Positions 44,968-56,189 of a stretch of DNA of 64,000 nt are shown here, one piece after another. How positions within the stretch are numbered: position 1 is the stretch's first letter; each line of letters opens with the position of its first letter. The stretch lies in NCBI GenBank assembly GCA_037042915.1, contig JAXOIZ010000013.1:62001-126000 (forward strand). The letters are read 5' to 3'. The translations under genes were made by a program, and so were the position numbers. The stretch comes from Auricularia sp. M13. Lineage: Eukaryota > Basidiomycota > Agaricomycetes > Auriculariales > Auriculariaceae. A model generated the notes under the pieces. It was not told the DNA's origin. It made no database searches and was given only the letters and a program-made list of their open reading frames with translations.

Positions 44968-47406
44968 CTACTCCTCCTTCTTCACAGCTGTAGGTTTAGA
45001 GATAAAGGGCGGGAAATGGAACGGAATGGGTTGATTAAGCGAGGCGCGTGCAGCGGGAATGCCGGCCAACGAAGGCAGGTTAAACGCGGGAAGAGCAACA
45101 GAAGGCGTGCGCGCCCGTTGGCGAGACGGCCCTGCCCGCGGTGGAGAGTTGGTGACCTCATTCAGAGCACGGCTCCGTTTGAGTGGACGGGCAGGTGGTC
45201 GCGGGGATCCTGACCTCTTCAGCGCCTTGAGAGCCTGGTTCTCAGCAAGTTTGCGAGCGCGTTCGGCCTCTTTGTCAGCGCGCTTCTTCTCGCGCTCGGC
45301 CTCCTTCTCCATGCGCACCCGCGCCTTCTCGTCGGCTCGCCGCTGCGCTTCCTGTTGCTTCTGCTGCTCACGACGAGCCCTTGCCTCGTGATCGGCCTGC
45401 GCTTCCACCTGCAAAACATCGAGCATGACGTCCAGAATCTGCCGTCCAAACAGCTCAAGGACGTGGCTGGGAAGTAGCGGAGTCAGATCTTCTAGAGTGT
45501 AGAGCTTCAGGCACTTTGCAACGACAGCAAGAGTTTCGTCGGGCACAAGATCATCCAGTGTGAGGCCGGTATCCTGCCACTTCCCGAGCCATTCAGTCAT
45601 GCGCCACTTCCGGAGCTCGTCGACAGCAGATGCCAAACGTTCCTTGACCCTAGACGCTGGTGCGCGACGCTTAGGCTGTGCAGGCTCTGCGTCGTCGTCC
45701 TCGTCAGTGGGAGAATCAGATGCACGGGTGAGGTCGGCAATAAACGGCGGCATCTGCGACAAGACCGCAGTGTTTCCCTTGCGGCGCTGACGACAGACAT
45801 CACAGAGATCTACCGGGGTCGTCGGGTTGTCGAAATAGCCAGCCAGGATCTGACAGCGACAGAGATCGCCAGGTTTGAACGTGTCATGCGGCGCAATGAA
45901 AGCACGCATCGGAGCAGACAGCTTCTTGACGTAGGTGTCAGTTTCCACGAGGTCCATCGCAGCCTGATACGAGACAACATCGTCAGATTCGTCGACTGAA
46001 GACGGGTCTATGGGCGGTTCGGTCAGGCCAGCATGGGTGGCGGCAGGTTCCTCGGACGGAGCGTCAGTCTGTGACTCAGCCTTGACCTTCTTGAGCGTAA
46101 AGATACTCTTTGGAACGAGCAGAAGAGCCACACAGCGTGCAGACTCTTTTCGGGCACCTCGACCGGCTTCCTGGACCCAAGCCTCGATGTTCTCGGGCGG
46201 CATGTAGCCAACAACACGCCGGACGTCGCGGAAATCACGACCAAGGCCAGCCACCGTTGTAGCAACGAGAATACGTGTGCGCCCCGACTCGAAGCTCTGC
46301 AGGACACGGCTGATGCGGGCAGGCTTCGACTTTGCGTGAAGCGGGAGCACAGTTTCGTGGCGTAGCGGCTCAGGCAAGAGGCCCCGTAGATAGTTAGCAA
46401 CTCGGGACGTCATGCCACGGCTTGGAACGAAGACAATTGTCGAGGGAATAGCACTGACAGTCTTGGCCGTGGTTTGTGTAGGTAGCAGAAACCGCAGGTA
46501 GTGAAACGAAGTCTTCTGGCCGTTGTCAACAGTGCGGACCTCCCAGAATATATTCGGCCGAATATTGCCCAGGTTAATTGTCTTGAAGCCTGGACGGAAA
46601 TGGAGAATTCGTGCGAGGGCAGACATGGTAGCGGGAGAGAGCGTTGCCGATACGACGATGAATGGCACAGTGTGCGCCATGAACGAGCGAAGCAGTTCCA
46701 AGCGAGCATAAGCAGGGCGGAAACCAGAGAGACCCCAGTCAATAATACAGTGCCCTTCGTCAATAGCAATGGCCAGACAGTCAGCCGTCCAGCCGGGGTC
46801 AGTAAGCAGCGGACGAAGGGCGCCGGGATCGACGAGGTTCTCGGGCGCGGTCTCGAGCACGTCGAATCGCTTCGCGCGCAGCTCGCGCAGCATAGCAGGC
46901 GTACGGGTATTGGCGTTGTATGCATACGAAACGAGCCCCCACTTGGCAAAACTTTCAGACTGTTCAAATTAGCGCGTTAAATGACCAGGTGTTCGCGTCG
47001 ACCGCACCATGCTCTCTTGCAAGTTATTTAGAGGCGAAGCCATTATAAGGAACTTGTCGGGATAGGTAAAAAGCAGAATAACCATAGCAAGCGATTTTCC
47101 AGAGCCAGTGAAGGCCTGGACAATGACGTCTTGGTTGCGGTAGACGGCTTCGCCAACGTCGAGCTGAAACTCGCGCGCGACGACACCGCCGGTCGCGACA
47201 CAGCAATTAAGCTGCATTGCCGCGCGCAGCGTCAGAGGACCCTCGACTGGCGTGTTCAGGTGCTGCGGCTTGCGCTTTGGGCGCTCGCGCAGGCGAACGA
47301 GGATGTCGGGCAGCTCAGGTGCCTCGTCGCCGTCGGCCGCGCTGTAGAACTCAGGTGGACTGCGCCAATTCCAAGCCGGGTCGAGCTGGTGCGTCGGGCA
47401 CCCCAT
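44968..47406 (-). CDS. RecQ-like DNA helicase of the transposon
   Basis: Two exons (47406-47008 and 46959-44968; intron 48 bases) give 796 residues. Helicase motifs are in order: Walker A TGSGKS (100-105), DEGH box (200-203), SAT (237-239), the motif V region ILVATTVAGLGRDF and motif VI QEAGRGAR (396-403). A RecQ-type zinc-binding segment follows (CRCQILAGYFDN then CDVCRQRR). The C-terminal 200 residues form a charged coiled coil (EKARVRMEKEAEREKKRADK) and a proline-rich basic tail. Known activity: ATP-dependent 3'-5' DNA unwinding, acting in the nucleus. The DEGH instead of DEAH is a variant. The gene is convergent with DUF6589 and 115 bases from it. The ATG at 47406 is chosen as the first in frame; an upstream exon cannot be excluded. 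Confidence 0.85.
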
Positions 47407-47822
47407 GGGCGCGTGCTTGCCGCGTTTCGCGACGAACGAAGGTGAATTACGGTGGGAACGTGTTGGTAGGATTACAAGGTGCGGATACGGAAGTAACACG
47501 GTCAGTTTGCGGAACGAAATCTTCCAGGCCCTCTGTGGCCCGTCCCGTACATCCGACCAAACACGGGCCAAACAGAGGGCCTGGATGATCGAGGCTAGCG
47601 CTTGGCGCGTTTGAGCCGCTTCTGGTCAAGGAGCAAAGCGGACTTTAAACGCGTGTTGACTTCTTGATGTTCCAGCTTCGAACAGGCCATGGACGGTCTG
47701 TAGCCTATAATACCTATCCACAGCTGAGATTCAATGAGAAACGGGTGGATACCGCGTGCTTTATCCATGGTGAGTTAGATACTAAGAGTAATTCTAGAAC
47801 ATCCTGTCCACTGCAGCAAAAT

Positions 47823-49178
47823 TCACGCTGCCAGCTTCCATCGCGCCGCGCCCTCTCTCTCAATGAACTCGCGAGTGTCATGAGCATCAAGAACCTCCTG
47901 CTCCAAGTCCAGCTCGATTACGTAACCCCCTTCACACTCAATGCTCTGCAGGATATGCTGAACGATCGGCGTAGAAGGGATATCGCCAAAGATATGCAGA
48001 CACTGCAGATCCGGCATGTGGATGCGGCGCAGAGGATATATGGAGGCATCCCGATGGAGGTCAAGATGCACCATCAACATGTCCAGCGCCGCACTCAGAG
48101 GATACGGGACGATATCCTCAGCCAAGAAGTCCCACACGCTCAGGCCGACCATCATCGCTCTCATCGTCCTGTGGGCGCTGTATTCGCCGGAGAGATATGT
48201 CCAGAGACCAGTCCAGGACACCGGCCGGACGCCTCCACATATTCCCGACGCTCGTTGGCGGCCGGCTGCATCGCGTACGCAAAAATATTGCCCGCTCACC
48301 GGCGAGACGACGAGCGTTCTCAGTGGCCCCATACCGCGCAGGAGAATCTCGGAGAGAGACCACTGCAGGATCGCAGCATCGTCGTCCGCGGTAATAGCTG
48401 TCAGTGCGCGTAGGGCCGAGCGGCGATGCGCAACGTTCTCCAACCCCTCCATGAGCAGCGGGAGCGGTAAGCCCACTTCAAGCACCCGAAGACATGTCAA
48501 GTGATGCATATCGCATGGCCGCTGTCGTCCGAGGTGCCCCGTCATCCCGCTGCAACGGAACGTCAGGCGCTCGACGCCGGCACAGGGCCGTGCGCGAGTA
48601 CGGCCTGGAACTCTGCATAATCGACTCCAGGGCACGAGTCGAGGCGGAGTTGAACAATTCTATCGGAGAGCAGGTCGAAAAATCCAACAGGCAAAGTTAC
48701 TGCCGTGAGGTCGAGGACGCGCAAATTCGGAGCCGTTAGACTGATTTTGTACGGTTACTGGATTGGCAACAGCAGCCGCGTAATGCCTGATGCGCATGGT
48801 TTGGAGCGCAGGAAAGTCCAGCTGGCAGTCCAGAAGAGCGCGCGAGGGACGTTCCATATCCAACGAACGGATGCGCGCCGCGAAGGGCTCAAATGCGTGC
48901 ATCGTGCGGTCCAGACTGTCAAAATCGATGTCGTAGCCGGGCACCTCGATGTCGAGCAGTGCAGAGGGGCCACAGCATTCCAGTACTAGTGGAAGGCGAC
49001 TACAATCCTGATACGTGGACAAGCTGATGCGTGTCCAGAGTAAAGGCGAGCTGAGCGCGACGCGCCGCCAGCGCGCCGTAACTTGCGCAACGACGAATTT
49101 GCATTCGATGGAAGAACCAGCCACAAGACAGAAAATCTCGCTGAGCAGGTCATCGGGGAGCAGCGCGATCGCAGACAT
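47823..49178 (-). pseudogene. F-box/LRR gene with two frameshifts
   Basis: From ATG 49178 (MSAIALLPDDLLSEIFCLVA) an F-box and the first LRR part are read down to about 48750. Near AAAATCAG a single extra base moves the coding frame to one reading ISLTAPNLRVLDLT and LSDRIVQLRLDSCPGVDYAE. Near 48585 a second shift leads to the frame PCAGVERLTFRCSGMTGH, which is open to 47823. The copy at 55.4 kb reads NVELSLTAADLRVLDLT across the first site without interruption, which shows where the indel lies. No realistic introns fit either site. The gene is probably dead, although a sequencing error in a homopolymer could explain the first shift. Confidence 0.65.
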
Positions 49179-49513
49179 GATCAGTGAAGAAAGAGCACGG
49201 TGACGCTGCATCGCCTCCGTGCAGACCCGACTAAGCGCCCAACCCACCAAAGCAACGGTGATTCTCAGTGTTCACAGATGCTGCGCCACTTCTCGAGGGA
49301 GAAAAGAGATCACTATTGTTTGGGAACATGACAACGTATTCCTTCATATGGTGGTAGAGAACCGCAGTGAGCGCCGAATACCGCCGACTCGGAGGACGCC
49401 ATGTCACAGCCTGTTCAACAACTGCCACATGCCGCCACCTTCTCCACCAAACAACTCTTGCAGATTAGAGATACAGTCAAAGATACAGTACACGACGCAA
49501 GCACAGAGTCAGG
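49179..49513. other. Intergenic, no gene seen
   Basis: Region between the F-box pseudogene and the 3' end of the intact F-box gene, which are both on the minus strand. Confidence 0.4.
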
Positions 49514-51176
49514 TCAGACCTGGAGCGCATCATCGAACGGAAACGTCCACTCCCACTCCTCCTCGTCCTCAACCGAGTACGGCTCCTCCGGCCGCTCATC
49601 CACGACCTCGCACTCCCCCACCTTCGCACGCAACACCCCCAACCCAGGCTCACACAGCACGATACCGGAAATCCTTAGACAGCTCACTGTGGCGGGCAAC
49701 CAGCGCGCAACATGCTCCGCCGACACGCGCAGAAACTCGCCCGCGGCGTTGCCCCGGCATCCGGCGTGCACGAGGTGCACGCTCTCGAGCTTCGGACACA
49801 CCTGCGCGAGCGGCGCGTCCTGCAGCACGAACGCGTGGGTGTACTGCGCGCCGAGCGGGCCGGAGAGCGCGAGGTACAGCGTGAGGCTCACAACGGAGTG
49901 CCACACAGCCGGCGCAGGCAACGCACACAGCTCCAGCCAGACCGAATCAGGAAACACCACCCGCGTCACCGCGCGCATATCATCCAAATGCCGTCTCACG
50001 AACGCCGAAACGAACCCCTCTGCCACGCGCGCCACGACATACTCCACGCCCGCCTCCGAGTCAGAGGCGATCGCAACGCTCAGCCGGTCGCCCGCGCCGA
50101 GCCAGTACACGGCGACGCGCGCGAGCGGGTGCGCGCGCAGCACGAGCGCGTCGGCGTACAGCGGCAGCGGCTCGTGCACGACCACGCGCCGTGCCCGTCT
50201 TGCGAGCGCGTCGAACACGCCGTCGCTGACGACCTTCTGCACGCACAGCTCGCGGAAGGCCGCGCCGAGCGCCCACCCGCCGACGTCCGCGGCGGTCTCG
50301 TAGCCCCAGCTGCCCGCGACGAGCCGCGCGAGGCGCGGCGCGAGCGCCAGCGCATTGGCCACCTCGCCGCCCGTCAGCTTCGCGAAGCGGAAGTAGCCGA
50401 GCGTCGTGACGCCCGCGAACGCCGCGCACGGCGCCGCGGGCGTCACGCAGCAGTGCAGCAGCACCGTGCGCAGCGCCGGCGCCACACCCGCAAACAGTGT
50501 CTGTGGAAGCACGTACACCGACGCGAGGGCGTAGCGGATGACGCGCAGCGTCTGCAGCGCCGGTGCCGGGTGCGCGAAGATCTGCGCCCACGCGCCCTCG
50601 TCGGCGGGGACGAGGTCGACGGTGAGGCTGCGCAGCGCGCCGAGGACGGACGTTACGAGCGGCACGACGAGCGGGTCGCCGAGCAGCTCGTGCGGGCTCT
50701 GTACGGCGAGCGACTCCAGCGCGCCGCCCGCGCGGTGGACGACGGCGGCGGCGGACGTCGCGTCCACCGCGCCGTAGCCGTTCCAGAAGAAGACGGCGTC
50801 GCGCCAGAGCCGCCGGTCGCCGACGAGCGCCGTGCGCCAGTGCGCGCAGACGAGCGCAGCGTCGGCGCGCGTGTTGAACGCGCTGTGGGCCGCGACGCAG
50901 CGCAGCACGTCCGCCGGTAGCGCGTGCACCGGCAGCCGGGCGTTGCGCCGCTGGGCGCAGAGGGCCATCTCGGTCTCGAGCGCGTCGTGCAGCTCGCCGC
51001 GCAGCTCGTCGATCGCGCTGATGCTCGGGATCCCGAGAGCACTTGGGTTCGGCGCGGCGTCAGAGAACGGTGGGCGCGCTGCGGCGGGCTCACTCGTGGC
51101 ACATGACGGGCAGCGAGGTCTCCATAATCTCCCGTATCAGCTCGCGCAGGCGGTCCCGGTCAGTCTCGCGCAACAT
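49514..51176 (-). CDS. F-box/LRR-like protein
   Basis: Two exons (51176-51094 and 51017-49514; intron 76 bases) give 528 residues. The leader exon starts MLRETDRDRLRELIREIMET and ends LPVMC, like the leader of the gene at 15401-17021. The F-box spans about residues 53-95 (LPADVLRCVAAHSAFNTRAD, ALVCAHWRTALVGDRRLW). The rest is leucine/alanine-rich irregular repeats, ending in an acidic tail (VEDEEEWEWTFPFDD). The high GC3 leaves long antisense frames open (402 codons on the plus strand), which I discard. Known role of the family: substrate receptor of SCF ubiquitin ligases. The substrate cannot be predicted. Confidence 0.85.
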
Positions 51177-52006
51177 GGCCGTTCGGGTTCAAGAGGCAAC
51201 GCGGCTGACGCCGACACACAAAAGTCACACATCGGAAATGAACCACTCAAGCAGCTCGCAACCTGCTAAAAAGATAAATAGAACTCCAGTTCAACAATAA
51301 ATGGACATGTGAGCAGAAGCATTGGTATATTTCGCGAGGGAGCGTACACCAAGCCGTCATCGGTTCTACATCCACTTCGTACACACTACTACTACACAGC
51401 TGGTGTACACGCCCACCCGGAAGCGTACCTCGGAATGACCTTCCAGCAGCGGCATTTGACAGCTGCTTGCCCACACATCGCGGCGACATGGCAAAAATAA
51501 TCGTGCGAGCCTTATATTCTGGAATACGAACGAGCCCGGCAAGCATGCCCTGACAGCCGGATCAGTCGATCAAGGTCGCTGCGGCCTCGCAGGCGGGCTC
51601 GCAAAGACCTGCAGATATCAAGCCGACAAGAACCTCCAAACTTGGCCTTTGCAAGCTGTCTCGGGTAGCATTAGGACTGGCCTCGCTCAATTTTCAGATT
51701 TGATTCCATTTGCTGCGGCCTGCGATGTTCTCATTGCGCTGGCCGGCGGCGACGACGAGGATAGCAAAGACAAAAAATTTATATTGGCAACGGCAAAATC
51801 GATATATACAGCTGGTGAGCTCGCCACAAACTATTCGTCAGAAAGACCATACGACTCCGGCATGGCATTGGGACCGTCAGTTCCCGGTGCACGATGCCAG
51901 CCTCAATAGTGAACACAGCTGTGTGAAATCCGAGCGTGACAGATGAGTTCATTGTCGAAAAAAAAATCAGCGGGACGCACGGACCTCTCGATACGGCTAT
52001 GGGAGC
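51177..52006. other. Intergenic, no supported gene
   Basis: Only short frames. One plus-strand frame at 51649-51909 reads moderately well (FSDLIPFAAACDVLIALAGG), and a GTAGC/ATTTTCAG acceptor lies just before it, so it could be a lone exon. No continuation was found. Confidence 0.3.
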
Positions 52007-52602
52007 TAGTGTAGCCGATGTTCGGTTCGGTGCGGTTCGGCGGCAATTTTTCCGAACCTCGAACCGAACCTGGTCCCGAACCATCAAACCCGAACCTGGG
52101 GTTCGGTTCGGGTTCGGTTCGGGGTTCGAACCTTGAACACACTATATAATCATAAATAGATACTTTAAATACTAGTACGAAGCACATATGGATGGTGGTT
52201 GATCATAATTCATAATTATGACTCTCTGTTAATGTTACAAGGTCTTGCAGAGCCTGATTTTAGAGCTGCAAGCTTGCATATCACATTGTGGGAACGTATT
52301 ATGTCATCTGATTGCCTCCTCAACTCGTTGCCAACAATGCCTAAGGTTTGATAGACACCTTCGTAGAGCTGATATACATGTTACATAAGCAGAACTGAGA
52401 CAAAGGTGGTCTCTAAGCCAACAAAAGTTGAGATGTCTGAGCTTTATATAGGACGAGGTTCGCAGGTTCGGTTCGGTTTGAACACGGTTCGGACGAGGTT
52501 CGGCTTGGCACTGAACCTGAACCTGAACCAGCCCGAACCTCGGTTCGGTTCGGGTTCGGTTCGGGGGTTCGGAGGTTCGCGAACCGGACTCCGGCTACAC
52601 TA
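52007..52602. mobile_element. hAT-type MITE, 596 bp
   Basis: An 8-bp duplication, ATGGGAGC, flanks the element exactly (51999-52006 and 52603-52610). The ends are TAGTGTAGCCG in inverse orientation. An 8-bp duplication with TAGTG termini is the hAT signature. Both subterminal regions consist of dense GGTTCG/CGAACC repeats, and the AT-rich centre is non-coding. It needs a transposase from elsewhere. Confidence 0.85.
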
Positions 52603-53139
52603 ATGGGAGCGGCGCCTCGATCCAACCATCCGCGACGGTCTGAAGCAGGCCGTGTGAGCAACAGAAAGATATGCGGAAACCACACACCGTGTTAGTGCAT
52701 ACGCGCTGTTCTGGCGTTGTGCGATTAGGATTAGCCCGATGCCCGACCGAGCTATACGAAGAACGTGAGCGAACTGAAAGGTAGCAGCAGTCGCACATAC
52801 CGGTCCTTTCTGTAAAACAGACGGCAGCTATAACGCTCGCGGTGCGCGGCGGCAGCGGCGGCCACGAAGCACAGGCGGCGGCCAAGGACGGGCGGCGGCG
52901 GCGGTTGTATGAGCGACGGAAACGGGAGAGAGCTTGCGAAGGCACTTCGACTCCGCCACCAGGCAAACTTAAAGCTTGTGGACTTCATCATTTGAACTCG
53001 GGATGACTGCACGCTGAGCTTCTGCCGTCTGGCAATGTGCACTCCCTGTCACGCAGCCGGGCATACCTTGTGTCGACATTCTCTGGAAGGTCGTAGCGGC
53101 ACCATGTCGAATATTTCTATCACCTGTCAAGTGCAATTA

Positions 53140-53335
53140 CAGCTATGTTCATAACGATAGACCCCACGGCCGATTTCTGCGGTTTGACGCGGCGAGGTGG
53201 TGCCTACCATACGAGGTATCCTAAGCGAGCAGCCAGCCAATCCGGTGGCGAGTTGGCTCGCTTAGGACGTCCGGATCAGCTGTTCCGACGTAGTTCACTT
53301 TTTTCGGAAGGGGTCTATCGTTATGAACATAGCTG
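53140..53335. mobile_element. Palindromic Tc1/mariner-type MITE, 196 bp
   Basis: Perfect 26-base inverted ends (CAGCTATGTTCATAACGATA...) are flanked by TA at 53138-53139 and 53336-53337. A second inner inverted repeat (TCCTAAGCGAGC...GCTCGCTTAGGA) lies in the centre. It is non-coding. TA duplication and CAG termini suggest a Tc1/mariner relative. The perfect ends suggest recent activity. Confidence 0.8.
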
Positions 53336-53604
53336 TAACGCTGCCGCCTGCAGGGTAAGCTAACTGCTACGAAATAATCAAAACCTATCATAGCTCTCAT
53401 TAGCGATCTCGTCGCTTCGACATGTGTCGGTCTGGAATCAGATGGTCGCGCGACATCGCAGCAAGCTAACAGCGAGGTCATGGCGAGCCGAGCCGGAAGC
53501 TCTCAGTTTGCCGGCACGCTCGCGGACGAAGCCAGCCGCATCTCGTTTGGGCGTGTAGATCCGAGGGCTACGAGGCCTGCCTGTCTTGCACAAAGACAAA
53601 AGAT

Positions 53605-53690
53605 CTCCCCATCTTAGTTTCGAACTAAGGACCTCCCGATGTTCCATGAAGATAACAGTCGGACGCTCTAACCAACTGAGCCAATGGGGA
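53605..53690 (-). tRNA. tRNA-Asn (anticodon GTT) with 12-base intron
   Basis: The minus strand folds as a full cloverleaf. The acceptor stem is TCCCCAT/ATGGGGA, the D arm is GCTCAGTTGGTTAGAGC, and the T arm is CTTAG-TTCGAAA-CTAAG. The anticodon stem is TCCGA/TCGGG with loop CTGTTAA once a 12-base intron (TCTTCATGGAAC, 53641-53652) is removed between positions 37 and 38, the standard place for nuclear tRNA introns. The anticodon GTT reads AAC/AAU codons. The discriminator base is G. The gene lies 270 bases from a palindromic MITE. Confidence 0.9.
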
Positions 53691-54340
53691 TTATGTCGAA
53701 GTCTCCATTTTACCTATCATATTATGATGATGCTCTCATCGACTAAATAGGGGTCAATAACAGGGGCTTAAGAGCAAACAGACGCCGGGTCAGAGCACAA
53801 CCACGCGTCGGTTGTCATTCGTGATATGTACAACAGTCGCGTCTTGTCAGCCTTGTGACTGCCCAGTCCCCTCGGCGCCTTTACGCAGCTCCGTCACGAG
53901 CGCGCTGAGTCGCTCGCGCATGCGGCTCGCCATGGGATCTTCGTCCTTCTGCGGCGGCGGCTAAGAAGAAAGTAGAAGGAGCCTCGTTAGAGTACCGATC
54001 ATCGATGTGCTTGAGTTCCATGCGTACCAGTTGGTCGAGCAAGTACTTGATAGTAATACAGCTCCCCGTCAGCTTCCTTCCCGCGCCTATTATACTGTGC
54101 TGCTGCACTGACCTCCGCCTCGTCTATAGTCTACGATACCCACCGTCAGCATCGTACAAACTTCAGAACGGACTTCAAGTGGCGCGACACACAAGGATAA
54201 TCGGCCCTCTGCACAAGAAATCAGTAAATCACATTCATCCGCATAGTGAGTGAGTGAACCGACCTGTTCATGGCGTCTTCAAAGGATTCTATTCAGTCGC
54301 TGGAATTGGTCAGAAGTCAAGCAGCGGAAAGACCCGACCG
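53691..54340. other. Intergenic, no gene seen
   Basis: Downstream of the tRNA on the plus strand only short frames are present. A minus-strand frame at 53881-54108 reads weakly and may be an exon (ELKHIDDRYSNEAPSTFFLA), but no gene could be assembled. Confidence 0.3.
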
Positions 54341-54349
54341 CGCCGTTCT

Positions 54350-54780
54350 GGTCTTGAGCTCCGACTGTCACCTTGTCTGGGGCTCCGTCTGGAATCGGGC
54401 GCCTGCCCGACGACGTACTACGCAGTAACTTCTGCTTGGAATTGCGTGCAAGTTAGCCCCCTGGAGCCGCAGCGCGCTCCGCTGGCCGCGCGTTGCTTGT
54501 CAACGCGCTCGGACTGCAAGCGTCTTCCGCTGGTGCTTGAACATTGTACCTGGTATTTGCCGACTCGCTATGACTGCGCACGCCTTTACAGGACTCTGGC
54601 GCTGGAACAACCTGGTACTCTTCTCTTGTGCTGCTTCAAGGACATCGAGGTATCCTCGAATGCTGCGTTCCCCACGTCCGATGTTGCGCCTCTCAAGCTG
54701 GCTCGAGCCCTACCCCGCGCGCATCCGGGTGCTCAACATGACTATACCGCTGTCCAGCTGAAAATTCCCTGCGTGTGCGC
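54350..54780 (+). pseudogene. F-box/LRR gene relic A
   Basis: Pieces in different frames match the paralogue at 47.8-49.2 kb: CLSTRSDCKRLPLVLEHC here against LSTYQDCSRLPLVLECC there, and LEPYPARIRVLNMTIP against FEPFAARIRSLDMERP. The frames are shifted relative to one another and no F-box is left. A dead copy. Confidence 0.55.
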
Positions 54781-55033
54781 GGGGCCAAAAACCGAGGAGA
54801 GCAGGCACCATCCCCCGAATCTGCGCATGCCGAACCGCAAGTCCACCAAGGAGCCGGCCCTATTCCTCTACGTCACCTGCACGCTGAATCTCATTCAATG
54901 CGCTTACCCGCTCCGCTCTTCGACGAGACACACAGTATTCTCATTGGTGACGAGACAGTTTGACGCGCACAAAAGTAAGGCTGTGCTGCCGGCTCTCTTT
55001 CTTCTTCGCACCACCACGAGTAGGTACCTAGCC

Positions 55034-55690
55034 ATGCCCGCCATAGAGCTGCTTCCCGACGAGCTGCTGCGCCAGATCCAGATACAGTCAAGCGGCTCGG
55101 ATATCAACAGCAAATTTGCTGTGACATAGGTCTCGAGAGTCGAGACGCTGGCGGCGGCTCTCCGCGTCCCTGGCCGCGTTTCTCCTTATCCACCAGATCG
55201 AACTGCCGGCGGATTCGTCTAGTATTTGAACTGACTGGCCCGCGCGTACTGCTCGAGATTTCCGTTGCCAATCCATTTCCGAGCCGCGATATGGGCTATC
55301 TGGAGTTCGCAATGCGTACCCTCGTGCGCGCATCCGTAGTCTCGACACCCCGAAGACTGCAGCTTCACTTTTTAGCAGCTATATCGACTTTCCTGTGCTA
55401 CGGGCTTTGCGCATTCGCGCCGGCGAAACCGGCGGGAACGTGGAGCTCAGTCTGACCGCTGCTGACTTGCGTGTACTCGACCTGACGAACGTCACGCCAC
55501 ACAACTTTTCCGATCTGCTCTCGGAACGCTTGGAATCGGTCTCCATCGACAGTTATCCCACTTTACAATACGCGGAGCTGCTGACGCTGCGCGCTGCCCC
55601 AATCTTGTGAGCCTCACCATAGGCTGCCATTATTTCCTGGTCGTTAGATGCAACCTCACTCATCTGGATATCGACCTACTAGACCCCCAG
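55034..55690 (+). pseudogene. F-box/LRR gene relic B
   Basis: It begins at ATG 55034 with an F-box start (MPAIELLPDELLRQIQIQSS) but reaches a stop within 32 codons. Another frame continues the homology (RWRRLSASLAAFLLIHQIEL), and a third reads RIRSLDTPKTAASLFSSYID and LRALRIRAGETGGN, open to 55610. The similarity to the 48-kb copy fades at about 55690, where sequence with repeated AGCACCGGTGCT motifs of the KDZ element begins. Several frameshifts mark it as dead. The element may have inserted into it. Confidence 0.6.
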
Positions 55691-56075
55691 GGCTCAGCAC
55701 GTGCTATCCACGGTTCTGCCATGTCACCACGCGTCGCCATCAGCAGCCATCATGGCGCTAGCACCGAGATAATCACCCTATCCATGTAGATAGTGCCGGG
55801 ATGTGATGATAGCACCGCAGATCACCGTGATAATCGTGATATCACTGTGCTGCCGGGAGATTGCCAACCGACCCATCTAGCAACACCTCATTTACCGTGC
55901 TATCCATCCAAGCACTGGTGCTCGCGTTCTAGCACCGGTACTATCTGTCCAAGCACCGGTGCTCGCGTCATAGCACCGGTGCTAGCACAGTTGACCCTAA
56001 GAATCTCCGCAGTCATACTCTATCCCAGTGACAATCATGATTAGCACCGTGCTAGGGCCCATATCACAGTGCTAG
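55690..56075. repeat. Array of palindromic AGCACCGGTGCTA motifs
   Basis: About ten imperfect copies of AGCACNGGTGCT and ATCACNGTGAT-like palindromes on a TA-rich background. They match the motif near the other end of the KDZ gene. Confidence 0.65.
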
Positions 56076-56189
56076 GCGCACTTTGCACGGCACGAAACAC
56101 CGGCATATCAGTAACCATTGATGCTTGCTTTGGGATAAAGGTACGTGGTCTTCTTAATGGGACTCGCTCTCAACTCTGTCCCCATCGAC

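Larger units (their letters stand above)
41603..47599. mobile_element. Candidate 6.0-kb transposon with DUF6589 and RecQ genes
   Basis: The ends are inverted: left GCTAGCCTGGATGATCC, right (inverse) GCTAGCCTCGATCATCC, continuing with GGCCCTC and, after an indel, GTGTTTGG.CGGAT and AGAGGGCCTGGAAGA, so similarity extends over about 90-130 bases. The flanks carry GCTTG at 41598-41602 and 47600-47604, a possible 5-bp duplication. Exactly two genes lie inside, convergent with a 115-base gap. Kojima's AcademH elements (from memory) combine an Academ transposase with a helicase in fungi. This may be one, with DUF6589 as the transposase, but I cannot confirm it. Confidence 0.65.

Noticed and set aside
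49712-50920. 402-codon plus-strand frame
   Set aside because: Antisense shadow of the F-box gene at 49514-51176, with arginine/glutamate/histidine-rich composition and no domain.
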